Shown: positions 42,313-53,118, counted from the stretch's first letter. The stretch is DNA of 64,000 nucleotides from Deinococcus aquaticus (GCF_028622095.1 NZ_CP115165.1:248001-312000), one strand, 5' to 3'. Made by a program: numbers and translations. The notes: a model not told the origin generated them from the letters alone.

Positions 42313-42793
42313 TTACGGGCGGGGTTTCAGCGCCGGTATGCGCAGTCCTCCCCGCCCGTCCCAGCCTTTGAAGGCGTAGAAGCGCCCGGGTTCGCCGGTT
42401 TTCAGGAAGTCGCTCAGGGGCTCACGCATGGGCGGGGATTCGATCAGGTCCAGCGCCTCTTCCAGGGTGCAGAAGCGCGCCTCGACAATGAAGCCGTCCG
42501 GGTCGGCGGGGTTCAGCAGGCCGTCCCAGGTGGCCTCGAACGCCACGGCGATGGCGCGCTCGCCGCGCCGCTCGTCCTCGATATGCACGGTGTAGGCCAT
42601 GTGCTTGATGCCTGTGAGTTTCAGGCCGGTTTCCTCGAAGATCTCGCGGTACAGCGCTTCCGGGAGGGTCTCGCCGGGTTCCACGACCCCGCCGGGCAGG
42701 GTGTGGCGCACGCGCCCGTGGCCCTGCCAGTCGTTCCCGACCAGCAGCACCCGCCCGAAGCGGTCGCGCAGGATCCCGGCGGCGACCAGCAGG

Positions 42794-42807
<14 letters not shown>
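42313..42807 (-). CDS. Nudix hydrolase, coupled to prfA
   Basis: The 164-residue protein carries the Nudix box [20 protein letters not shown] plus ETG. Its N-terminus is [20 protein letters not shown]. It resembles NTP/ADP-ribose-type pyrophosphatases; the substrate is unknown. AGGAG precedes the ATG, which lies 14 bases inside the 3' end of prfA, so the two are cotranscribed. Confidence 0.88.
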
Positions 42808-43908
<1,101 letters not shown>

Positions 43909-43912
<4 letters not shown>

Positions 43913-44007
43913 GGAGTGGGGGTCCGGGCCGCCCCGCAGGCGTGCCCGCGCGGGCGTGCCCCTGGGGGACCGTGAAGGTCAGGGCGGAGGGTGGTCACAG
44001 GAAACAT
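43909..44007 (-). CDS. 32-residue upstream ORF coupled to prfA
   Basis: ATG at 44007 lies exactly 6 nt after a TAGACT -10 box; no stop interrupts the 33 codons to a TGA at 43909-43911. The TGA overlaps the prfA ATG (ATGA). The peptide starts [13 protein letters not shown], contains one Cys, and is Pro/Arg/Gly-rich. No family was recognised. The leaderless start and 4-base overlap suggest it is translated and feeds ribosomes into prfA. Confidence 0.55.
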
Positions 44008-44013
44008 GAACGC

Positions 44014-44019
44014 AGTCTA
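44014..44019 (-). promoter_or_regulatory. Leaderless -10 box (TAGACT) of the prfA upstream ORF
   Basis: TAGACT on the minus strand, 6 nt before the ATG at 44007. It is the likely promoter of the uORF-prfA-Nudix transcript. Confidence 0.6.
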
Positions 44020-44159
44020 GCGTCCCACCCTGAACGGGACCGGAACGCTGCACGCGGCACCTTGGGGGTTTCAACGAAAAGGCTTCACATTCAGGCAACC
44101 TGAGAGGCCGGGGCCGTCCACACCTATCCCGACCCCCCGGCGCGGCGCGGACCGGGCGC

Positions 44160-44165
44160 TACAGT
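44160..44165 (+). promoter_or_regulatory. Leaderless -10 box (TACAGT) of hom
   Basis: TACAGT ends 7 nt before the ATG at 44173. Confidence 0.6.
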
Positions 44166-44172
44166 CGGGCGC

Positions 44173-45135
44173 ATGAGAACCGTGACTGTGGGCATGCTCG
44201 GCTGTGGCACCGTGGGCCAGGACGTCCTGAACCTGATCGAACGCCGTGAAGCGATCTTCGCGGACCTGGGCGTGCGCATCGAGGTCGTGGGCGTCCTCGT
44301 GCGCGACACGGCCCGCGAACGCCGCATTCCGGCCGGGACGCCCCTGACCACCGACCCCGCCTTCCTGCAGGAGTGCGAGGTCGTGATCGAGGCGATGGGC
44401 GGCGTGGAACTTCCCATGACCATGCTGCGCCCCTACCTGCGCTCCGGACGGCCCGTCATCACGGCCAACAAGGCGCTGCTGGCCGAATGCTGGGACGAAC
44501 TGCGCGACTACGCCCTGAACGGCAAACTGTACTACGAGGCGTCCGTGATGGCCGGCACGCCCGTCATCGGGCCCATGAGCACCGTGCTGCGCGCCAGCAC
44601 CTTCACACGCCTGCAGGCCGTGCTGAACGGCACCTGCCTGTACATCCTGACGCAGATGGAACAGGGCCGGGACTACGCGCAGGCCCTCGCGGAAGCTCAG
44701 GCGCTCGGGTACGCCGAGGACCCACCCACCCTGGACGTCGGCGGCTTCGACACCGCGCACAAACTCACGGTCCTGGCCCGCTTCTGCGCCGACGGGAACT
44801 TCCGCTACGACCGCGTGCAGGTGCAGGGCATTGAGCACATCACGCAGGCCGACATCCAGGCCGCCCGCGAGCGCGGCGAACGCATCAAACTCGTCGCGGA
44901 ACTCGAATCCGTGAACGGCGAGTGGCAGGCCCGCGTCGCCCCGCAGTCCCTGCCCGAAACTCACCCGCTGTGCACCGCCGGAGCCAGCCGCAACGCCATG
45001 GTCTACGAGGGGGAGGAGTGCGGCACCCTGATCTTCGCCGGGGGCGGCGCGGGCGGCATGGTCACCGCCAGCGCCATGGTCGGCGACCTGCTCGACCTGC
45101 TCATTGGCTTCCCCGGACACGTTCCTCTCCATTGA
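44173..45135 (+). CDS. hom: Homoserine dehydrogenase
   Basis: The 320-residue enzyme has the NAD(P) motif [37 protein letters not shown] and the substrate region [34 protein letters not shown]. It reduces aspartate semialdehyde to homoserine for threonine and methionine synthesis. It ends without the C-terminal ACT domain, so feedback by threonine through that domain is not expected. The start is leaderless. Confidence 0.94.
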   Translation: MRTVTVGMLGCGTVGQDVLNLIERREAIFADLGVRIEVVGVLVRDTARERRIPAGTPLTTDPAFLQECEVVIEAMGGVELPMTMLRPYLRSGRPVITANKALLAECWDELRDYALNGKLYYEASVMAGTPVIGPMSTVLRASTFTRLQAVLNGTCLYILTQMEQGRDYAQALAEAQALGYAEDPPTLDVGGFDTAHKLTVLARFCADGNFRYDRVQVQGIEHITQADIQAARERGERIKLVAELESVNGEWQARVAPQSLPETHPLCTAGASRNAMVYEGEECGTLIFAGGGAGGMVTASAMVGDLLDLLIGFPGHVPLH

Positions 45136-45156
45136 ACTGGCCCCTGCACTGATGGG

Positions 45157-45217
45157 GGCGGGGCGGGGGAGGCAGGGCACGGTGGAGAACCACTGCGTCC
45201 CGCCTCCCGCGCCCCGC
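45157..45217. terminator. GC-rich hairpin between hom and the SIS gene
   Basis: GGGGCGGGGGAGGC-type and GCCTCCCGCGCCCC-type arms pair with small mismatches between convergent genes. Confidence 0.5.
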
Positions 45218-45224
45218 AAACGGA

Positions 45225-46226
45225 TTACTCGTCGTCGAAGTCGTCCTCGTCGAGTTCCACGTCGCCCACGTCCTGATCGTCGGCCCAGTCTTTCAGGACG
45301 TTGGTGCGTCGCAGGTCGTCGCGGGGCGCGGCGAGGCGGGCGTTCTCGCGGTCCTCGCCGCTCATGACGCCCTGCGCGCGGCCCAGGACGGGCAGGTCGC
45401 CGGGTTCGACCTCGTAACGTTCGGCAAGGTACGCAGCGACCCACGCGCCGAAGTACCACAGGGCCAGCGCGGCGGGGTAGCCGCTGCTGCCGTCCGGGTA
45501 GGGCACGTGGATGATCTCGTCGATGCGGCTTTCGAGGATCTCGCGGGCCAGCATCAGGGTGTCGTCGGCGTCCCCGAGGATCAGGGCGACCCGGGCGTCG
45601 CCTTTCTCGTGCTGCGCCTCGAACGCACCCGTCACGAAGGGCAGCGGGTCGCCCAGCACCGGGATGCTCAGGGTCTTGCCGGTGCGGGCCAGCAGGTGCT
45701 GCCACGCGTGCGGGAGGGCCTCGGCTTCGGGCGCGGCAAGCAGCAGGGGCGTGCGGCCCCACAGGCTCCAGGCGAGGTCGCGGGCGGGGTTGTTCTCGGT
45801 GACGTGCGGGGCGCAGCGCCCGGCGAGGTCGCCCAGCAGGGCGTCGGCGGCGGCGGCCTCATCGCTGTGGCCGCTGGCGTGCGCGACGAACTGCGCGAAG
45901 TGGTACGTGGCGAGCGGGCCGCCGGGCACCAGCACGTCGATCTCCTCGGGGGTGCCGCCGGTGGCGACGCGGCGGGCGTTCGCGCCGGCCACGACGGCCA
46001 GATCGGCGTAATCGGTGGCCAGGGCGCTGGCGTCGGGGCTGCCGAGCACGAACTGCGTGCCGCCGCGCGTGAGGCTGCTGGCGATCAGGGTCTGGGCGAT
46101 GGCGGCGGCCAGGGCGCCCTCGCCCACGCCGACCAGGCCGTAGGGAGCCTCGTCGGGGCGGGCGGGGCCAGCGTACGAGCCGGGCAGCGTTTCAAGCAGG
46201 GTCAGGAGGTTGATCGGGGCACTCAT
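45225..46226 (-). CDS. SIS-domain sugar isomerase-like protein
   Basis: The 333-residue protein resembles bifunctional phosphoglucose/phosphomannose isomerases: a first SIS-like half (ALAAAIAQTLIASS) and a C-terminal half (GALEA-type FVTGAFEAQHEKGDARVALI, HVPYPDGSSGYPAALALWYFGAW). The first-domain P-loop motifs are weak, so catalytic activity is uncertain. The tail is very acidic. The ATG lies 7 nt behind a TACGCT box. Confidence 0.7.
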   Translation of the reverse strand: MSAPINLLTLLETLPGSYAGPARPDEAPYGLVGVGEGALAAAIAQTLIASSLTRGGTQFVLGSPDASALATDYADLAVVAGANARRVATGGTPEEIDVLVPGGPLATYHFAQFVAHASGHSDEAAAADALLGDLAGRCAPHVTENNPARDLAWSLWGRTPLLLAAPEAEALPHAWQHLLARTGKTLSIPVLGDPLPFVTGAFEAQHEKGDARVALILGDADDTLMLAREILESRIDEIIHVPYPDGSSGYPAALALWYFGAWVAAYLAERYEVEPGDLPVLGRAQGVMSGEDRENARLAAPRDDLRRTNVLKDWADDQDVGDVELDEDDFDDE

Positions 46227-46233
46227 GCGTGAC

Positions 46234-46239
46234 AGCGTA
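46234..46239 (-). promoter_or_regulatory. Leaderless -10 box (TACGCT) of the SIS gene
   Basis: TACGCT on the minus strand, 7 nt before the ATG at 46226. Confidence 0.6.
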
Positions 46240-46431
46240 CAGGGCGCGGGGGCGGCAGGTGGAGAGGCGCGCCGCAATCGCCCTGGCCGGGGGCGGGTGT
46301 CCCGGACGGCGAAAAAGGATGTTACAGACGCCGTTTCCTGCTTCACGCCCGCTTAATCTTGCGTGCTAGAATCCGGCGCGTGCGACTCCAGACAACCCCG
46401 TCACGGCCTGCGCCCTGCGGGCGGAACCCTC

Positions 46432-46458
46432 AACAAAAACACCACCCGCGAGGGTGGC
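46432..46458 (-). terminator. Rho-independent terminator of tRNA-Arg
   Basis: On the minus strand CCACCC-TCGC-GGGTGG is followed by TGTTTTTGTTG, a classic stem and T-run 17 bases after the tRNA 3' end. Confidence 0.9.
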
Positions 46459-46474
46459 GTTCTGGGACCTTCTG

Positions 46475-46551
<77 letters not shown>

Positions 46552-46591
46552 ATAGCTCGCGTACCCTAGCACCTTACATGAAGGAGATCAA

Positions 46592-48493
46592 GTGAAAAAC
46601 AAGAAACTCGTGAACGGCCTGCTGAGCGTCCTGGCTCTGCTGCTGGTGGTGGGCATGGCCTACCAGTTCACCCCGAACCTGGGCTCGCTGTTCAACCGGC
46701 AGACCGGCACGCCCGCCCTGACCGTGAACGGCACGACCGTGACCGTCGAGTCGCTCGAAGCGGCCCGCCGTGCCAACCCCGTGCTGGCCAGCACCGATAC
46801 CGGCGTGCTGGGCGACGACTTCAAGACCTTCGTGGTCGCGCAGCAGATTCAGCAGACGCTGGTGCAGAACGCCGTGAAGAGCGTCAAGGTCAGCCGCGCC
46901 GACGTGGCCGCCAAGGTCAAGGAAGTCCGCGAGGCCAACCAGCTGACCGACAACAAGGCCTGGACGGACGCGCTGCAGGGCGCCGGCCTGACCGACAGCT
47001 CGTACCGCGAGCAGGTCCGCCAGAGTCTGGCCGTCGAGCGCCGCGTCGAGGAGATCAAGAAGGCCGTGCCCGCCGCGACCGACGCGGAACTCCAGGCGTA
47101 CTACGACCTGAACCCCGGCAAGTTCCAGACGGACGCCCGCATTCAGGGCCGTCAGATCGTCGTGGCCGACAAGGCCAAGGCGCAGGCCCTGCTGAAGCAG
47201 GCGCAGGGCGGCGCGGACTTTGCCGCGCTCGCCAAGGCCAACAGCACCGAGTTCGGTGACCGCAGCGGCGCGCTGGGCCCCATCGAGAACGGCGCACCGC
47301 GCCCCGTGGCGCAGGTGGCGCTGCCCGCCGAGGTGGGCGCGGCCGCGTTCGCCCTGACCGACGGCGGCCTGACCGACGTGATCGAGAGCGGCGGCAAGTT
47401 CTACGTCGTGAAGGTCGAGAAGTACCTCGCGCCCGCCGCCAAGCCCTTCGCGGACGCGAAGACCGACATCGCCACGGCCGTGAACGAGCAGAAGAAGAAC
47501 GCCGCCGTGGAAGCCTGGGTGGCCGGCCTGGAAAAAGACGCCAAGATCGAGTTCAAGGACCTGAACTGGAAGGTCGAGGATCCCACCGTGGCGACCGTGG
47601 CCGGGCGGGACATTCCGTACTCCAAGGCCATCGAGCAGGTCGTGAACAACCAGCAGTTCTCGGCGCTGCTTCAGCAGGTGCAGCCCGAGCAGGCCTCGCA
47701 GCTCGTGAACTCCATCCTGAAACCCCAGGTGGTGCAGCAGCTGATCCAGGGGTACGCCGCGCCCACCATCGCCGAACGCCTGAAACTGAACCTGACCGGC
47801 ACGCAGCAGGAAATTGCCGCCGGGATCGCCGCGTACGGCGCGCGCAACGTGAAGGTCACGGACGCCGAGGTGCAGGCCTTCTACATGGAGAACGCCGAGC
47901 AGTTCCAGACGCCCGCCAGCGGCACCGTGTTCGAAGTCAGCTTCAAGGACGAAGCCAGGGCGCTGGCGTTCCGGGACAGCTACGACGGCGAGGCCGAGTT
48001 CAGCGCCGCCGCCGTGAAGGCCGGCGGGACCCTCAGCGAGCGCGGTCAGGTGACGGCCGGCGACGGCAAACTGGACGAGGCCCTGAACGCCGCCGTGTTC
48101 ACAGCGAAGGACCTGCGCGACGCGGGCGAGGGCAGCCTGAGCGACCCCGTTAAGGTCGGGGAGCGGTACTCGGTGGCGTACGTGACGGACCTGAAGGCCG
48201 CCGCCACCCAGCCCCTCAGCGCCGTGAGCGCGCAGATCAGGTCGCAGGTGCTGGCGCAGAAGCAGGGTGAGGAAGGCCAGAAGTTCCTGGCCGCGCAGGT
48301 CGCCACCCTGAAAGCCAAGGACAACCTCAAGACCGTGCTGGCCGCGCAGCAAAAGCGCGTGGACGCCGCCGCGCCCAAGGCCGCCCCCAAGACCGAAGAC
48401 AGCACCGGTCAGGACAGCGCCGCGCCCGCCACGGACAGCACGACGCCCGCCACGGAAGGCGAAACCCCGGCGACCGCCCCCGCCGACCAGTAA
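46592..48493 (+). CDS. PpiD/SurA-like membrane-anchored peptidyl-prolyl isomerase
   Basis: The 633-residue protein has an N-terminal membrane anchor (about 7-25), a SurA_N-type chaperone region (40-160) and a parvulin-like domain (about 165-275; IQGRQIVVADKAKAQALLKQ and FGDRSGALGPIENGAPRPV). A second, related half is less conserved (about 295-580), and a Ser/Thr/Pro/Ala-rich tail ends the protein. It likely folds exported proteins. GTG at 46592 follows AAGGAG. The AAGGAG itself lies inside a 5-codon ORF (46578-46595) overlapping by GTGA. Confidence 0.85.
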   Translation: MKNKKLVNGLLSVLALLLVVGMAYQFTPNLGSLFNRQTGTPALTVNGTTVTVESLEAARRANPVLASTDTGVLGDDFKTFVVAQQIQQTLVQNAVKSVKVSRADVAAKVKEVREANQLTDNKAWTDALQGAGLTDSSYREQVRQSLAVERRVEEIKKAVPAATDAELQAYYDLNPGKFQTDARIQGRQIVVADKAKAQALLKQAQGGADFAALAKANSTEFGDRSGALGPIENGAPRPVAQVALPAEVGAAAFALTDGGLTDVIESGGKFYVVKVEKYLAPAAKPFADAKTDIATAVNEQKKNAAVEAWVAGLEKDAKIEFKDLNWKVEDPTVATVAGRDIPYSKAIEQVVNNQQFSALLQQVQPEQASQLVNSILKPQVVQQLIQGYAAPTIAERLKLNLTGTQQEIAAGIAAYGARNVKVTDAEVQAFYMENAEQFQTPASGTVFEVSFKDEARALAFRDSYDGEAEFSAAAVKAGGTLSERGQVTAGDGKLDEALNAAVFTAKDLRDAGEGSLSDPVKVGERYSVAYVTDLKAAATQPLSAVSAQIRSQVLAQKQGEEGQKFLAAQVATLKAKDNLKTVLAAQQKRVDAAAPKAAPKTEDSTGQDSAAPATDSTTPATEGETPATAPADQ

Positions 48494-48512
48494 CCTTCCC
48501 TCCCCTGTTCCG

Positions 48513-48536
48513 GCCCCGCTCTGCGCGGGGCTTTTT
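48513..48536 (+). terminator. Rho-independent terminator of the foldase gene
   Basis: GCCCCGC and GCGGGGC pair around TCTGC, then TTTTT. Confidence 0.92.
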
Positions 48537-48600
48537 CGTGCCGCCGGGCCGGATGAACGGCTCGCACGCGGGGCCACCTGCTTTTCGTGGGCGGCGCCCG

Positions 48601-48730
48601 CTAGAGCAGTTCTCCGAATTACGGCATCAGGAAAAAGGACTCCTGACGCCTCCATTCTCCGTCCTGCTCGGTCAAATTCACTCGCTCTGCTCGGCCATAA
48701 AGAGACCTTCTTTATGGCAAATGCTGTAGA
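48601..48730 (+). repeat. AT-richer hairpin repeat, family-1-like variant (copy F)
   Basis: Ends CTAGAGCAGTT and AATGCTGTAG are imperfect inverted repeats. Inside are a TCAGGA...TCCTGA hairpin, the linker CACTCGCTCTGCTCGG shared with family-1 copies, and a CCATAAAGA...TCTTTATGG hairpin. The module order matches family 1 although the hairpin sequences differ. The right end overlaps the trpS -10 box. Confidence 0.65.
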
Positions 48731-48732
48731 GT
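48727..48732 (+). promoter_or_regulatory. -10 box (TAGAGT) of trpS at the repeat edge
   Basis: TAGAGT ends 9 nt before the ATG at 48742. Its first four bases belong to the repeat. Confidence 0.5.
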
Positions 48733-48741
48733 CACGGGGTT

Positions 48742-49740
48742 ATGCCGCGTGTCTTTTCAGGAATCCAGCCAACCGGTGAGCCTCACATCGGAAATTACTT
48801 CGGGGCCATGCGTAACTACGTGCGGCTGGGTGAGGAGTTCGGGAAGAACTCCATCTACTGCGTGGTAGACCTGCACGCCATCACGAACCCCGCGTCGTTC
48901 GAGCCGGCGCTGCTGGCGCAGCGGACCTTCGAGATGGCGCTGGCGAACTTCGCCGTGGGCCTCGACCCGAGCCGGGTGACGTTCTTCGTGCAGTCGCACG
49001 TACCGGAGCATCAGGAACTCGCGTGGATCTTCACGACCCTGACGCCGGTGGGTGAGCTGGAACGCATGACGCAGTACAAGGACAAGTCCGAGCAGCTGGA
49101 GAGCATTCCGGCAGGCCTGCTGATGTACCCGGCCCTGATGGCCGCCGACATCCTGCTGTACAAGGCCGATACCGTGCCGGTCGGTGAGGACCAGACGCAG
49201 CACATCGAACTGACGCGCGAGATCGCCCGGAAGTTCAACCACGCGTTCGGGGAAACCTTCCCGGAACCGAAAGCCGTGTACGAGAAGCAGGCCCTGCGGA
49301 TTCCCGGCGTGGACGGCAACGGCAAGATGGGCAAGAGCAAGGGCCCGGGCAGCACCATCGGGATTCTGGAACCGCTGGACGCCATCTGGCAGAAACTGCG
49401 GGTCGCGCCGACCGACCCGGCCCGCGTGCGCCGCACCGACCCCGGCAACCCGGACGTGTGCCTGATCTTCGATTACCACAAGCTGTTCAGCGACCTGGAT
49501 ACGTTGCAGACCGTGGACGCCGGGTGCCGCACGGCCGGGATCGGCTGCATCGACTGCAAGAAGACGCTGCTGGCCGGCATGACCGAGCACCTGAGCCCCA
49601 TCCACGAGCGGGCCGAGGCGCTGAAGGCCGACCCGGACTTCGTGCGTGACGCGCTCGCGCAGGGAGCCAGGGAAGCCCGCGCCACCGCGCAGCCGATCAT
49701 GGAGGAAGTGCGCGAGAAGGTCGGCTTCCTGAAACTCTGA
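48742..49740 (+). CDS. trpS: Tryptophanyl-tRNA synthetase
   Basis: The 332-residue class I synthetase shows GIQPTGEPHIGNYFGAM (HIGH-type motif), MYPALMAADILLYKAD and KMGKS (195-199). Cys240, 262, 269 and 272 (C-x21-C-x6-C-x2-C) match closely the four-Cys [4Fe-4S] motif known in Thermotoga TrpRS. It charges tRNA-Trp. The next gene, scpA, starts 11 bases after the stop. Confidence 0.95.
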   Translation: MPRVFSGIQPTGEPHIGNYFGAMRNYVRLGEEFGKNSIYCVVDLHAITNPASFEPALLAQRTFEMALANFAVGLDPSRVTFFVQSHVPEHQELAWIFTTLTPVGELERMTQYKDKSEQLESIPAGLLMYPALMAADILLYKADTVPVGEDQTQHIELTREIARKFNHAFGETFPEPKAVYEKQALRIPGVDGNGKMGKSKGPGSTIGILEPLDAIWQKLRVAPTDPARVRRTDPGNPDVCLIFDYHKLFSDLDTLQTVDAGCRTAGIGCIDCKKTLLAGMTEHLSPIHERAEALKADPDFVRDALAQGAREARATAQPIMEEVREKVGFLKL

Positions 49741-49751
49741 GTGCCGTCCCC

Positions 49752-50558
<807 letters not shown>

Positions 50559-50579
50559 ACCAGGGTCGGGGGGCGGAGG

Positions 50580-51131
50580 TCAGCGGGCCAGTTGCGCCTG
50601 CACCGTCCCGGACGCCGGGTCGAGCGTCACGGACGGCCAGGGGTTCGGCGTGCGGTCCGTGCGGATGTCGATGCGGTAGGTCGCGCCGGGTTCCAGCGTG
50701 ACGGGCGTGACCACCCCACCCCGCAGGACCGGTTGCGCTGGCCCACCCAGCGGCGTGACGGTCACGGTCACGCGCCGCACCTCGTCCAGCAACGCTTCCG
50801 GGACCGAGTCGGTCGGATCGGCCGTTACCTGTCCGTCGGTGACGCGCACGCGCAGGTCCGCGTAGTACGTCAGGAACTCTGCGTCCGGCGCGAACGCGGC
50901 CAGCGCGGCCGTGAACGTGGGCGCCCAGACGGTCACGGTCCAGCGTTCTGCGGTCACGCGCAGGTCCGGGCAGTTCAGGGCGTAGTCCGGCGGCACGCTC
51001 CCGGATGCCGCGCCCGTTCCGTACTCCAAGATGCCCATCGGCCCCACGCGCGGCGACGCGGCGCAGATCGCGGCCTGCTGCGCGTCACTGAAGTCCGTGA
51101 AGGCGCTGGGAATCACGGACGAGGTCGGCAC
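50580..51131 (-). CDS. Probable lipoprotein of unknown function
   Basis: From the GTG at 51131 the product has 183 residues and no signal. The frame stays open upstream to about 51200 and encodes a basic segment followed by VLGLVGC, a lipobox, immediately before this GTG. The true start is therefore probably upstream, yet only a CTG (51200) is available there, 5 nt after a TAGGGT box. The mature part is Thr/Val/Pro-rich, probably beta; no family was recognised. It converges with scpA. Confidence 0.6.
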   Translation of the reverse strand: MPTSSVIPSAFTDFSDAQQAAICAASPRVGPMGILEYGTGAASGSVPPDYALNCPDLRVTAERWTVTVWAPTFTAALAAFAPDAEFLTYYADLRVRVTDGQVTADPTDSVPEALLDEVRRVTVTVTPLGGPAQPVLRGGVVTPVTLEPGATYRIDIRTDRTPNPWPSVTLDPASGTVQAQLAR

Positions 51132-51249
51132 GCACCCGACCAGCCCCAGGACGCCCGGACCTGCCCGCCGCGCACCACGCGACCGGCCGGACCTGAGCAG
51201 ACTTCACCCTATCCGGCCGGTCATTTCAAGGGGGCAAGAGGAGTCCAGA

Positions 51250-52086
51250 TCAGGTGCGCGCGAATGCGACCGCCGCCTGCACCTGCTCGTCTGACGGGCG
51301 CACACCGGTGTACAGCACGAACTGCTCCAGCGCCTGGAGCGCCACGACCTCCAGACCGGTCACGACGGGTCTCCCCTGCCGCCGCGCCTCCACGATCAGG
51401 GGCGTCTCGCTGGGCAGGGCGACCACGTCGAACACCGTGCCCGCGCGCGCGATCTGCTCGGGCGTGAAGGCCAGCGTGTGTTCGTCCGCGCCGCCCGCCA
51501 TGCCCAGCGGCGTGACGTTCACGAGCAGGTCACCGTCCTGAACGTCGGGCGTGGTGGGCTGCCAATCCCAGCCGCACCTCCCGGCGAGTTCACACCCGGC
51601 CCTCTCATTGCGGGCGACGATCACGCCGCGCGTGAAGCCCGCGTCCCGCAGGGCGCTCGCTACGGCCTTGCCCATGCCGCCGCTACCGCGCAGCACCACC
51701 CGCCTGTCGCGGTTCAGCGCGTGCCGTTCGATCAGGATCTGAATGGCGGTGTAATCCGTGTTGAAGGCTTTCAGGTGCCCGCCCGTGTTCACGATGGTGT
51801 TCACGGACCCGATGGCGGCCGCCGAGGCGTCCAGTTCGTCCAGCAGCGGAATCACGGCCTCCTTGAACGGCATGCTGACCGCGCAGCCGCGCACGCCCAG
51901 CGCCCGGAGGCCCGCCACGACGCCCGCGATGTCCTGCACGCCGAAGGCCTTGTACACGAAGTTCAGGCCCAGCGCCGCGTACAGGTGATTGTGAAACCGC
52001 GTCCCGAAGTTGCTGGGACGGGCCGAGACGCTCATGCACAGCGTCGTCTCGCGGTCGATGTCCAGCTTGCTCGCGCCGGAGCCCAT
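51250..52086 (-). CDS. Shikimate dehydrogenase-like protein (SdhL type)
   Basis: The 278-residue protein has the SdhL-type N-terminus SVSARPSNFGTRFHNHLY, the substrate-side GCAVSMPFKEAVIPL, the catalytic-type NTDYTA, and the NAD(P) loop RGSGGMGKAVASAL. SdhL enzymes reduce shikimate poorly and their true substrate is uncertain; they differ from AroE in the substrate loop. It starts 1 base after the argC stop and is the last gene of the arg cluster. Confidence 0.85.
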   Translation of the reverse strand: MGSGASKLDIDRETTLCMSVSARPSNFGTRFHNHLYAALGLNFVYKAFGVQDIAGVVAGLRALGVRGCAVSMPFKEAVIPLLDELDASAAAIGSVNTIVNTGGHLKAFNTDYTAIQILIERHALNRDRRVVLRGSGGMGKAVASALRDAGFTRGVIVARNERAGCELAGRCGWDWQPTTPDVQDGDLLVNVTPLGMAGGADEHTLAFTPEQIARAGTVFDVVALPSETPLIVEARRQGRPVVTGLEVVALQALEQFVLYTGVRPSDEQVQAAVAFART

Positions 52087-52087
52087 C

Positions 52088-53011
52088 TCAGCCCTCCAGG
52101 CCCAGCATCAGATTGAGGTTCTGCACGGCCGCCCCGCCCGCGCCCTTCCCGAGGTTATCCAGCCGCGCGGCCAGCAGCACCCGCTCGCCGTCCCCCGAGG
52201 CGTACACGAACAGTTCCAGGTCGTTCGTGCCGTTCAGGGTCTGCGGGTCCAGCACCTCCGGGTTGTCGGCCATGTCGAACACGCGCACGTACGGCTGCCC
52301 GGCGTAATGCGCCGCCAATGCCGCTTGCAGCGCGTCCGGGGTGGTGCCCAGCTCGCGCAGGTGCAGCGGGATGGTCACGGTCATGCCCTGCGCCCACGCG
52401 CCCACGTTCGGCGTGAACACCGGCGTGCGGCTCAGGCCCCCGTAGCGCATCGTCTCGGGGATGTGCTTGTGCCCCAGCCCCAGCGCGTAACTCAGAAACT
52501 CGCCCTTCATCGCGTGCGGTTCGTTCTTCTCATGCGCGTCCACCAGCGCCCGGCCCCCGCCCGTGTACCCGCTGTACCCCTGGATACTGACCGGGAAATC
52601 CGCCGGTATCAGGCCCGCGCCCGTCAGCGGCGCCAGCAGCGAGATCGCGCCCGTGCTGTAACAGCCGGGGTTCGCCACGAACCGCGCCGCGCGGATCGCG
52701 TCCGCCTGCCCCGCGTTCAGTTCCGGAAAGCCGAATACCCACGCCGGATTCACCCGGTGCGCCGTACTCGCATCCAGCAGCCGCGCCGCCGGGTTCGTCG
52801 TCAGCGTGACCGCCTCGCGCGCCGCGTCGTCATGCAGGCACAGGATCGACACGTCCGCCGCGTTCAGCAACTCCGCCCGCGCCGCGCTGTCCTTCCGCCG
52901 CGCCGGGTCGATACTCAGCAACTCGATATCCGCGCGGCCCTCCAGCCGCTGCCGGATCTGCAAGCCGGTCGTTCCGGCCTCACCATCAATAAATACCCTG
53001 GGGACTGTCAT
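52088..53011 (-). CDS. argC: N-acetyl-gamma-glutamyl-phosphate reductase, type 2
   Basis: The 307-residue enzyme starts [18 protein letters not shown] (the type-2 NADP loop) and carries the catalytic Cys in [12 protein letters not shown] and [14 protein letters not shown]. It reduces N-acetylglutamyl phosphate in arginine synthesis. The ATG at 53011 follows GGAG and overlaps the stop of the 36-residue microprotein by ATGA. Confidence 0.94.
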   Translation of the reverse strand: MTVPRVFIDGEAGTTGLQIRQRLEGRADIELLSIDPARRKDSAARAELLNAADVSILCLHDDAAREAVTLTTNPAARLLDASTAHRVNPAWVFGFPELNAGQADAIRAARFVANPGCYSTGAISLLAPLTGAGLIPADFPVSIQGYSGYTGGGRALVDAHEKNEPHAMKGEFLSYALGLGHKHIPETMRYGGLSRTPVFTPNVGAWAQGMTVTIPLHLRELGTTPDALQAALAAHYAGQPYVRVFDMADNPEVLDPQTLNGTNDLELFVYASGDGERVLLAARLDNLGKGAGGAAVQNLNLMLGLEG

Positions 53012-53118
53012 GATTGATTCTCCATCAGAGACTGCGTGACCTGCGCGTGCAGGCGTTCGAGTGTCATAGCCAGGGACATCCCTGGTTTCAGGTGCGTCTG
53101 GCAGAGGCGGCACGTCAT
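53008..53118 (-). CDS. 36-residue CxxC microprotein in the arg operon
   Basis: The product is 36 residues and begins [18 protein letters not shown], a CxxC plus His that could bind zinc. An amphipathic helix-like segment ([12 protein letters not shown]) follows. Its ATG overlaps the upstream Nudix stop (ATGA) and its TGA overlaps the argC ATG (ATGA). This double coupling makes chance unlikely. No family was recognised; it is too short for routine gene callers. Confidence 0.65.
   Translation of the reverse strand: MTCRLCQTHLKPGMSLAMTLERLHAQVTQSLMENQS

Noticed and set aside
46574..48655. Long minus-strand frame opposite the PpiD-like gene
   Set aside because: A shadow of a well-supported foldase gene with Shine-Dalgarno site and terminator. 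The frame also runs through the terminator and the following repeat.
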